Shown here in pieces: positions 57,612 to 64,000 of a stretch of DNA of 64,000 nt. A model generated the notes under the pieces. The model saw only the letters and a program-made list of their open reading frames with translations, was not told the DNA's origin and made no database searches. The DNA is from Pedobacter jeongneungensis. GTDB lineage: Bacteria; Bacteroidota; Bacteroidia; Sphingobacteriales; Sphingobacteriaceae. The translations under genes and the position numbers were made by a program. The DNA lies in contig NZ_AYMG01000036.1 of NCBI RefSeq assembly GCF_000633455.1, positions 16,604 through 80,603 of the forward strand, in the 5' to 3' direction. The first letter of the stretch is position 1, and each line of letters starts with the position of its first letter.

Positions 57612-60600
57612 TTACTGCTCTTTCACATTACCTGTTCTTTTTATCGTTCCCCAGGTTTCCAGCTCACCCTTAATCGCTTTTCTAAAAGAACGGAACAGCA
57701 CCACATACATCAACTGTCTCCAGAAAAAACGTTGGGGGAAAATGTAAAGTAAGTTGGTATATTTCTCTTTTTCCATACGGAAAGCAATGGCTGCAAAGAA
57801 CATATCTACTACAATAAAGATAATGTAATAAAACAGCACCTGACCAAAGCCGTTATGCAGGCTTAAAATCCCCGAAAATCCGGTTAATGTTAAGTTGTTG
57901 ATGGCACTTAACGAGAATAAGCCGCTGATTAAGGAAATCAACATGAAAAGATCGGCAAGTGGAGAAAATAAGGGTAAAATGATCTGATAAATCAGAATAT
58001 TTGGCATCCCTACCATTCCAAAATAGCCATATTTCTTGTTAAGCAGTGTTTTTCTGTTTTTCCAAAAACTTTGCATTACACCAAAACTCCAGCGGAAACG
58101 CTGTTTCAAAAGCATATTTACCGTTTCTGGCGCTTCTGTATAAGCAATTGCGCTGTCACAGTTTTTAACCTTATAACCTGCTTTTAAAATACGCATCGTT
58201 AAATCGCAGTCTTCGGCAAGGGTATCCACAGTGAAACCGCCGATTTCGATGATTACATTTTTTCTGAAGGCACCAATTGCACCCGGAACAACGGTAATGG
58301 TATTTAAGAGATCGAAAGCTCTTCTATCCATGTTTTGAGCCGTAATGTATTCAATTGATTGCCATTTGGTGATGATATTGTTAGCATTTCCAACTTTTAC
58401 GGTTCCGGCTACAGCAGCAATTTTTTCGCTGTAAAAATAACGCATCAATTCGGTAACGGCGTCATCTTTCAATTGGGTATCGGCATCAATACAGATTACA
58501 AATTCTGCAGAGGCCCTTGAGATACCATAGTTTAGGGCTGATGCTTTACCTCCATTTTCTTTTCTGAAAACCTTAACCTGAGGGTGATTACCAAAATTTT
58601 CGTTAATGATTTCGAATGTTTTATCCTTTGATCCGTCATCAACAAAAATGAGCTCAAAATTAGGATAAGTAGTTTTTAATAGGCTATTAATGGTTTGAAC
58701 GGCGGTAACTTCTTCATTGTAGGCCGGAATAATGATACTCACTTTCTCGGAAGGATTAGCGATTAACTTGCCCACATTGCGTTTTGCTCTTTTTCGTTGT
58801 CTAATGGCGAGGTAAGCAATAAATATGGTTCTTAAAATGGCCAATACAATGGCAACAGAAAATATGATGTTCAAAATCATGTTTCCGTAGTAAAAGAAAT
58901 TGATGAAAAAATAATCTCCAGAACCAGTGAAACCACTATTTGCTGTAGATTTAACGGCAGGCATCAACTCTGATCTTTTTTTGCCCATTAAATCGCCAAC
59001 GGTGGTAAAAGTATATCCTTTGGCTTTAAAGAATTTGATAATCCTTGGCAAAGCGGCAACAGTAGCCTCCCGATTACCACCTGCATCATGCAACAAAAGG
59101 ATGTTCCCATTTTCATGCTGTTTTACCACTTCATTAAAAATCTGATCGGCAGTTTTTCCAGGCTCCCAATCTTCAGGGTCGATATATTCGCCAATATTGA
59201 TGTAATTCTCTTTACGGCTCTGTGCAACCGGTAAAATTTCGGAAATGTTTTGTGGTTCGGCATCAGCATTAAATGGTGCACGGAACAGGATGGTGCTGTG
59301 GCCTGTAACAGCTTCTATTAAACGACGGGTAGCATTTAGCTCAAATTTTACACGTCGTGGGCCTATGGCAGACATGTCGGGATGGAAAAAAGTATGATTC
59401 CCGATTTCGTAACCATCATTATATTCCTGCCTTAACAGTTCCATATTCTGCTCGGCCATAATACCCACTACAAAGAAACAGCCAGGTACTTTTTCCTGTT
59501 TTAAGATGTTTAATACCTGTGGTGTATAAACCGGATCAGGTCCGTCATCAAAGGTTAAAGCGATTTTTTTATCCGCTTCGCCAAATCTTTTAATTACATA
59601 TTGTTCAGGCAGGCGGATGTATTTTTGATCAGCAATAGAAAAATTGTCTTTATTTAAGGTGAATTTTACGCTACCTGGGGTAGGTGTAGAAATCAAGTCC
59701 AATATTTCGCCATCGCCTAGATAGGAGATACCACCCATATTTAGTGAAGCGATTTTACGCAGATCGAAAGGTTTTTTCTTTAAGGTATCGAGACTAAGAT
59801 CATTTGAGATGAATGACCATAAACGTTTGTCTTCAGAACCTAAACGCCATAAGGCAATACCTGCAATATCCCAGTCATCAGCCTTGCGGATTAAGTTAAA
59901 ATAAGTGGCCGCATCGGTAAAATATACTTCGTGTTTAATGCCACTTCCATCATTATAGCTGTAATTTAAATTTGCCGATTCGGGGTTAAAGTTAATTTTG
60001 CTTTTGTAATTAACCGCGTTAGTCATGGCTTGTTCATAAGTAATTGGTACACCAATGCTATTTTTTGGCCAATCGTAACCGTAACAGGCCAAAGCCAGGA
60101 TCACCTTATCTGCATTTACCTTGCTACAGATATCGTCCAGTTTTTCTTCTACCCATTCCTGATGGGATATATCTCCTGCATTACTTTGATCAGTATGCTG
60201 GTCATAAGCCATTAAAACAATGTAATCGTTATAATTTTGAAGGATTTCTGGCTTGTAATCATCGTTTTCTGGCGAAATATCCTGCGAAACAATCAGTTTT
60301 TCTGCATGAAACTGAGCATAAAGATTTTTCATGAAATTGTTAAAACTATCGCTGTTTTCGAGGTTAAGCTCTTCAAAATCTATGTTGATGCCACTGTAAC
60401 CATATTTTTTAGTGATCGCGATCAGGTCGTAGATTAACTTTTGCTGTGCCGGTTGATTGTTTAGCAAGCGTCTTACCGCCGCACCGTCCCAATGATCTTT
60501 GTTATAATTGGAAACCACTGCAATAGCCGATTTTTTACCATTGTGGATTACTTTCAATGCAGCTGTATCCGCTTTATCAACAATAGAATCACCATTTAAA

Positions 60601-61010
60601 AAGAACGATTCTGTGGCCACCATATCCAAATGGCCGATGTTGCGTTTTAAATCCGATATTGATGATTCTTTACTTGCAGCCCAACTTACATAGAATGCCA
60701 TATTGATGCGCTTGCTGTTACCACGGTGGGTTAAAATACGGTGCTCACGGTCTTTTTTGATTTTTTGAAGTTTCGATTTCTCGATCGTAAAATCTTTGTA
60801 CTGCTGCGATTTTTTTAACTTATCTAATTGTTTTTGCGTTAGCGGGGTGTTGGTATCGATAAAAGGTAAATTAGGTGCCTGTACCGATGATAGGGTATAC
60901 ACTACGCAGATGATTGCGACGATGAAAACTAAAAAGAAAGTACGGCTTACCCATGTAAAAGTATTCCAGCGTCTTTTAGTCTCAGTTTGAAATATTTGTT
61001 TTCCGGACAT
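57612..61010 (-). CDS. Three-domain GH18-like / polysaccharide deacetylase / GT2 glycosyltransferase protein
   Basis: 1132 residues from the ATG at 61010; a TTG eight codons upstream is also in frame. After a membrane helix at about 22-45 comes a GH18-like domain (about 105-420) with YSGINIDFEELN (catalytic Asp/Glu near 212). A NodB-type deacetylase follows (about 480-690) with IALTFDDGPDPVYTPQV and GNHTFFHPDMS. Then membrane helices and a GT2 transferase (about 755-975) with VSIIIPAYNEE, FVDDGS, CIDADTQL, AEDCDLT and QRFRWSFG, ending in more helices. The order suggests synthesis plus deacetylation and trimming of a beta-1,4 or beta-1,6 hexosamine polymer, as in poly-GlcNAc systems. The polymer is inferred. 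Confidence 0.93.
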   Translation of the reverse strand: MSGKQIFQTETKRRWNTFTWVSRTFFLVFIVAIICVVYTLSSVQAPNLPFIDTNTPLTQKQLDKLKKSQQYKDFTIEKSKLQKIKKDREHRILTHRGNSKRINMAFYVSWAASKESSISDLKRNIGHLDMVATESFFLNGDSIVDKADTAALKVIHNGKKSAIAVVSNYNKDHWDGAAVRRLLNNQPAQQKLIYDLIAITKKYGYSGINIDFEELNLENSDSFNNFMKNLYAQFHAEKLIVSQDISPENDDYKPEILQNYNDYIVLMAYDQHTDQSNAGDISHQEWVEEKLDDICSKVNADKVILALACYGYDWPKNSIGVPITYEQAMTNAVNYKSKINFNPESANLNYSYNDGSGIKHEVYFTDAATYFNLIRKADDWDIAGIALWRLGSEDKRLWSFISNDLSLDTLKKKPFDLRKIASLNMGGISYLGDGEILDLISTPTPGSVKFTLNKDNFSIADQKYIRLPEQYVIKRFGEADKKIALTFDDGPDPVYTPQVLNILKQEKVPGCFFVVGIMAEQNMELLRQEYNDGYEIGNHTFFHPDMSAIGPRRVKFELNATRRLIEAVTGHSTILFRAPFNADAEPQNISEILPVAQSRKENYINIGEYIDPEDWEPGKTADQIFNEVVKQHENGNILLLHDAGGNREATVAALPRIIKFFKAKGYTFTTVGDLMGKKRSELMPAVKSTANSGFTGSGDYFFINFFYYGNMILNIIFSVAIVLAILRTIFIAYLAIRQRKRAKRNVGKLIANPSEKVSIIIPAYNEEVTAVQTINSLLKTTYPNFELIFVDDGSKDKTFEIINENFGNHPQVKVFRKENGGKASALNYGISRASAEFVICIDADTQLKDDAVTELMRYFYSEKIAAVAGTVKVGNANNIITKWQSIEYITAQNMDRRAFDLLNTITVVPGAIGAFRKNVIIEIGGFTVDTLAEDCDLTMRILKAGYKVKNCDSAIAYTEAPETVNMLLKQRFRWSFGVMQSFWKNRKTLLNKKYGYFGMVGMPNILIYQIILPLFSPLADLFMLISLISGLFSLSAINNLTLTGFSGILSLHNGFGQVLFYYIIFIVVDMFFAAIAFRMEKEKYTNLLYIFPQRFFWRQLMYVVLFRSFRKAIKGELETWGTIKRTGNVKEQ

Positions 61011-61144
61011 TTTTCTGTTCTGATTTATGATCAAAAGTCACTAACGAATATGAAGATTGGATGAATGATCTGAATTAAGCGCTGAGATGATTGATCGTTA
61101 TTTATTCTAAGATACTATTTTATGGTTGTATTTCTAAGCAGACA

Positions 61145-61182
61145 TAAAAAAGCCGGCAAATTTTGTTAAAAATGCCGGCTTC
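61145..61182 (-). terminator. Rho-independent terminator after the pirin gene
   Basis: Stem agccggca (61151-61158) / tgccggct (61173-61180) with a 14-nt loop. On the minus strand a T-run follows (complement of 61146-61151). It lies between the pirin stop and the GH18-GT2 gene start. Confidence 0.82.
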
Positions 61183-61204
61183 AAAATATAAATTATATGA
61201 ACCT

Positions 61205-62074
61205 CTACTCTTCTAAATAACCAAATCTACCTTGATTATAGTCTTCAATGGCCTGATTTATTTCGGCCTCTGTATTCATTAAAAAAGGGCCATACTGAAC
61301 AATAGGTTCATTAATAGGCTGCCCACTCAAAATAAGTAAAACACTATTTTCTGAAGCTTCAACCTTAATTTCTTCACCTTTGTTGTCGAAATAAATAAAG
61401 TGATCAGCTGCTATATTTTCAGATCCGTTGATTTTTACTGATCCTTCAATTACCATAAAGCCGGTATTAAAATTTCTTGGAAAATTAAAGACAGCTTCTC
61501 CGCCCTTATTTAATCTCGCATTATACAGCTCAATAGGGGTAAAGGTGGTGGCGTTGCCTTTTATTTCTTGATAATTACCTGCAATGATTTCGATTTTTCC
61601 TCCGTTTTCTGGTAAATCAAAATGAGCCATATCAGCCTGTTTAATGGCCTGATATTTCGCTTTACTCATTTTATCTTTTGCCGGAAGATTGATCCAAAGC
61701 TGAACCATTTGAAAAGGACCGCCCGTTAAACTGTAATTTTCTTCATGGTATTCTTTATGGAGTACACCGCTTGCAGCAGTCATCCATTGCACATCGCCAG
61801 GATATATCACTCCGCTGTTTCCTGAGCTATCGTGATGCGCAACGGCACCATGATAGGCAATGGTTACGGTTTCGAAACCCCGGTGGGGATGAACACCAAC
61901 GCCTCTTGGATTTTTCCTTGCAGAAAACTCGATTTTTGAGCCATAATCCAATAAAAAAAATGGACTCATATCAATTTCATAACCACTTGGAAAAAAGTTA
62001 TGTACCCTAAAACCATCACCAACCATATGAGGTGCCGGTGCTTTAAGTACGTTTTTTATTTGTTTTGTTTCCAT
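61205..62074 (-). CDS. Pirin family cupin protein
   Basis: 289 residues from the ATG at 62074 (METKQIKNVL); a TTG three codons earlier is possible. Bicupin with the pirin signature GVGVHPHRGFETVTIAYHGA, where two His ligands bind the metal, and the following VAHHDSSGNSGVIYPGDVQW with MTAASGVLHKEYHEE supplying the other His/Glu. YFDNKGEEIKVEASENSVLL is in the second cupin. Some pirins are quercetinases or regulators; the role here is not known. It is downstream of the YceI gene with a dyad repeat in between, in the same direction. Confidence 0.93.
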   Translation of the reverse strand: METKQIKNVLKAPAPHMVGDGFRVHNFFPSGYEIDMSPFFLLDYGSKIEFSARKNPRGVGVHPHRGFETVTIAYHGAVAHHDSSGNSGVIYPGDVQWMTAASGVLHKEYHEENYSLTGGPFQMVQLWINLPAKDKMSKAKYQAIKQADMAHFDLPENGGKIEIIAGNYQEIKGNATTFTPIELYNARLNKGGEAVFNFPRNFNTGFMVIEGSVKINGSENIAADHFIYFDNKGEEIKVEASENSVLLILSGQPINEPIVQYGPFLMNTEAEINQAIEDYNQGRFGYLEE

Positions 62075-62090
62075 TACCTTCAAGTTAAAT

Positions 62091-62151
62091 GAGGCATGGT
62101 GAATGGGGCATGGAGTAATAACCCCATGCTTAAATTCCCAATGCTCTATGC
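62091..62151. repeat. Dyad repeat of GGGGCATGG / CCATGCCCC words
   Basis: ggcatggtgaatggggcatg and accccatgcttaaattccca form an inverted pair around gagtaat. It fills the gap between the YceI and pirin genes and reaches the YceI stop codon. Confidence 0.65.
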
Positions 62152-62676
62152 TTGTTTCACAAACTGCAATTCGCCTAAAATGCGAACTTCTTCACTTACC
62201 ATTACACCACCGGTTTCTAAAGCAGCATTCCAGGTTAGGCCAAATTCAGAACGGTTGATTTTTCCACTTAAAGTAAAACCAGCTTTGGTATTTCCCCATG
62301 GATCGGTAGCAATACCACCAAATTCTGCAGTTAATTTTACAGGTTTGGTTTCGCCTTTGATGGTTAAATTACCTTTAACGATATAATCGCCACCATCTTT
62401 TTCTACTGAGTTTGATTTAAATTCAATGTGTGCAAATTTTTCAGCATCAAAGAAATCGCCGCTTTTTAAGTGGTTATCACGGTCGGTATTTCCGGTATCA
62501 ATCGAATCGATATCACCTTTGAAAGAAATTTCAGCATTTTCGAATTCATCACCTTCAGAGGTTAATTCTGCCGAAAAAGATTTTAAACTACCAGTTACTG
62601 TAGTAATCATTAAATGTTTTACTTTAAATTGTAATTCGCTGTGGGTTGGATCTAATGTCCATTTCTGTTTTGCCAT
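62146..62676 (-). CDS. YceI family protein
   Basis: 176 residues; the lipocalin-like YceI fold that binds isoprenoid-type ligands. It begins MAKQKWTLDPTHSELQFKVK, then HLMITTVTGSLKSFSAELTS, RDNHLKSGDFFDAEKFAHIE and NLTIKGETKPVKLTAEFGG, all family signatures. There is no signal peptide, so it is probably cytoplasmic, in contrast to the periplasmic YceI of E. coli. It lies between the Crp/Fnr regulator and pirin on the minus strand. Confidence 0.95.
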   Translation of the reverse strand: MAKQKWTLDPTHSELQFKVKHLMITTVTGSLKSFSAELTSEGDEFENAEISFKGDIDSIDTGNTDRDNHLKSGDFFDAEKFAHIEFKSNSVEKDGGDYIVKGNLTIKGETKPVKLTAEFGGIATDPWGNTKAGFTLSGKINRSEFGLTWNAALETGGVMVSEEVRILGELQFVKQA

Positions 62677-62764
62677 ATCTTTTGTTTTTTGAGATGTTTA
62701 ATATTTACAACACAAAAGTACAGCACAGGGTTTGATTGGGAATTGATGTATGGTAAGTAATGAA

Positions 62765-62892
62765 CTATTGAAGTGATTGAATGAGAGAAGGATAGAGAAA
62801 ATAAAGGAAGGAAGGATAAAATGAGAGAATGTTGAAAGGTTATAGGTTGGAAAGTTGAAATGTTAAATTTAACTATGACATTCACTCATTCA
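62765..62892. repeat. Dyad repeat of GAATGAGAGAAGG / CATTCACTCATTC words
   Basis: The left half reads gtgattgaatgagagaagga, gaaggataaaatgagag, gttgaaaggttataggttgg; the right half has gacattcactcattcaaaat. It resembles 1414-1520 in words and layout and fills the gap between the regulator and YceI genes. Confidence 0.7.
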
Positions 62893-62899
62893 AAATTTT

Positions 62900-63487
62900 C
62901 TATGGTCTAAAATGTTTATTGGCCAGTTCTTTTCTAACGCGGCTGAGCGATTCGGGGGTGATACCCAGATAAGATGCGATCATCCATTGAGGTACGCGAA
63001 GGGTAAGGTTGGGATAAAGCTTGATGAAATCGAGGTATCTTTCTTCTGCTGTTGCGCTTAAAAGCATATTGATTCTTTTTTGCATAAAGCGGATGGAATT
63101 ATGGAGCATGGTTACATTTAACGCCAGCAGGCATGGAACTTTCTTGGAAGCTTCACTCATAAAATTATCGGGAACGATTACCGATTCTGTAGCTTCTATT
63201 GCTTCGATAAAGAAATCAGAAGGTTCATTGTGCATTTGATTCCTATCGGAGATAAACCAGTTTTCTGGTGCGAACTGAATGATGTGTTCTTTGCCTTTCG
63301 AATCGATAGAATAAGACCTTAAGAGACCTTTACCAACAAAAAAACCATATTTTAGGATATCTCCTTTAAACTGTATAATTTCGTTTTTCTCGAATTTTTT
63401 AACCTTTAATGGAGCTGAAATACTATCAAATTGCTCATCAGTTAATTCTATTTTTGACTGAAAGTACTCCTTAAACTGATGAATCAT
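62900..63487 (-). CDS. Crp/Fnr family transcriptional regulator
   Basis: 195 residues. A cNMP-binding-type beta-barrel lies at about 20-120 (KVKKFEKNEIIQFKGDILKY, GFFVGKGLLRSYSIDSKGKE). A dimer helix follows and then a C-terminal helix-turn-helix (TLRVPQWMIASYLGITPESL, SRVRKELANK). No conserved Cys cluster for an Fe-S Fnr type is seen. Such proteins are common one-domain sensors in Bacteroidota. The three genes after it, YceI and pirin, are possible targets by position only. Confidence 0.9.
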   Translation of the reverse strand: MIHQFKEYFQSKIELTDEQFDSISAPLKVKKFEKNEIIQFKGDILKYGFFVGKGLLRSYSIDSKGKEHIIQFAPENWFISDRNQMHNEPSDFFIEAIEATESVIVPDNFMSEASKKVPCLLALNVTMLHNSIRFMQKRINMLLSATAEERYLDFIKLYPNLTLRVPQWMIASYLGITPESLSRVRKELANKHFRP

Positions 63488-63497
63488 AAAACAGGCG

Positions 63498-63656
63498 TTA
63501 TTTTTTTATGGGCTTAATATCGGAAAAATCTACACCACATTTGCAATTTCCACCACAGCCATCTTTTTTTACCTGTAAAGATTTAAAAACCAAACGGCCA
63601 ACATATACCAATGCAACCGCAAAAAGTAAAAAGACTAAAATCGTTTGAATATCCAT
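63498..63656 (-). CDS. FeoB-associated Cys-rich membrane peptide
   Basis: 52 codons on the minus strand, start ATG 63654-63656. One membrane helix (about residues 5-24, TILVFLLFAVALVYVGRLVF) is followed by a Cys cluster KKDGCGGNCKCGVDF (three Cys). This is the pattern of the small FeoB-associated family in Bacteroidota, although no feoB is within the window. It is too short for standard ORF cutoffs. Its start is upstream of the Crp/Fnr gene by about 10 nt of non-overlap. Confidence 0.8.
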   Translation of the reverse strand: MDIQTILVFLLFAVALVYVGRLVFKSLQVKKDGCGGNCKCGVDFSDIKPIKK

Positions 63657-63722
63657 AATACAAATATAAGTGCTTTTAGCGTTTTGGTGTTCAGTTGAAT
63701 GTAAATTATTGCTGCGTATTTT

Positions 63723-64000
63723 ACCACAGAGAAAACCGAGTTTTACACGGAGTACACTGAGCGGGTTTTAAGATATTTTGCCACAGATTCACAGAAAACA
63801 CGGAGGGATATTACTTAGTCATAATTTTCCGTGCCATCTGTGTATCAGTGGCCGAATGGTTATTGAAGATTTTAGGTATAGTTTTTTGTTTTGCCACGGA
63901 TTCACAGAAAGCACGTAGGGATATTACTTAGGCATTGTTTTCCGTGCCATCCGTGTCTCCGTGGCCGAATGGTTATTGAAGATTTTAGGTGTAGTTTTTT
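63723..64000. repeat. Tandem dyad repeats (113-bp unit) at the window end
   Basis: Two copies of a 113-bp unit begin at 63780 (gccacagattcacagaaaac) and 63893 (gccacggattcacagaaagc); the second runs off the window. Each copy is itself an imperfect hairpin: the start gccacggattcacag pairs with the later ccgtgtctccgtggc. A degenerate half-copy (accacagagaaaaccgagtt) precedes at 63723. No ORF is seen in this last stretch. Confidence 0.85.

Noticed and set aside
63723..64000. CRISPR array
   Set aside because: The units are contiguous 113-bp hairpins with no unique spacers, and no cas gene is present.

Overview
The window looks like a chromosome segment of a Bacteroidota bacterium of the Sphingobacteriaceae, most like Pedobacter. 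Evidence is the type IX secretion genes porV and gldJ, a compact NuoG within a complete 14-gene nuo operon, Bacteroidota-type promoters (TTTG about 20 nt before TAnnTTTG), start codons mostly without Shine-Dalgarno sequences, and many intergenic dyads built from short degenerate words. The genus is an inference; there is no rRNA gene in view.

Layout. 1-419: start of a divergent S41 protease, cut by the window edge. 609-3060: murQ, an unknown acidic protein, a BI-1 family membrane protein and a 57-residue membrane peptide. 3180-8232: a SAM-I riboswitch, then metH and metF. 8440-12235: a PLP decarboxylase, two small envelope-type proteins and a FucP-type sugar permease. 12334-18529 (minus): a threonine operon, thrL-thrA-dinB-like-rhtB-like-thrB-thrC, with a leader peptide and attenuator. 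19207-20802: pckA. 21101-26919: a TonB energy-transduction operon (exbB, two exbD, tonB, a small membrane protein, a PstS-like lipoprotein, a TPR protein). 26977-34783: an AT-rich lanthipeptide island. 34834-48611: complete complex I operon nuoA-N, with an ORF6N-domain gene lodged between nuoF and nuoG. 48659-53226: dedA, ppa, a CNNM/CBS protein, rsmE, a DUF4159 protein and a biotin carrier protein. 53473-57549: gldJ, divergent porV, ispF. 57612-61010 (minus): a three-domain GH18-deacetylase-GT2 protein. 61205-63656 (minus): pirin, YceI, a Crp/Fnr regulator and a FeoB-associated Cys-rich peptide. The last ~280 bp are tandem dyad repeats.

The most notable system is the island. A 64-residue GG-leader precursor with a Ser-free, Thr/Cys-rich core is followed by a LanC cyclase and a LanB dehydratase split into two proteins. 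Convergent to it lie a C39-peptidase ABC exporter and an unusually short membrane-fusion-like protein. A 25-bp exact direct repeat brackets the island. The left copy is the loop and 3' half of the TPR-gene terminator. The right copy supplies the -33 box and spacer of a consensus-like nuoA promoter. This suggests the cluster was inserted between the TPR gene and nuoA while keeping both the terminator and the promoter.

Other points of interest are the Thr/Ile-rich leader peptide with attenuator before thrA, a dyad repeat translated inside metH, a repeat-derived signal peptide on the DUF4159 protein, and a 31-bp perfect palindrome inside the ORF6N gene that resembles a hairpin just upstream of it.
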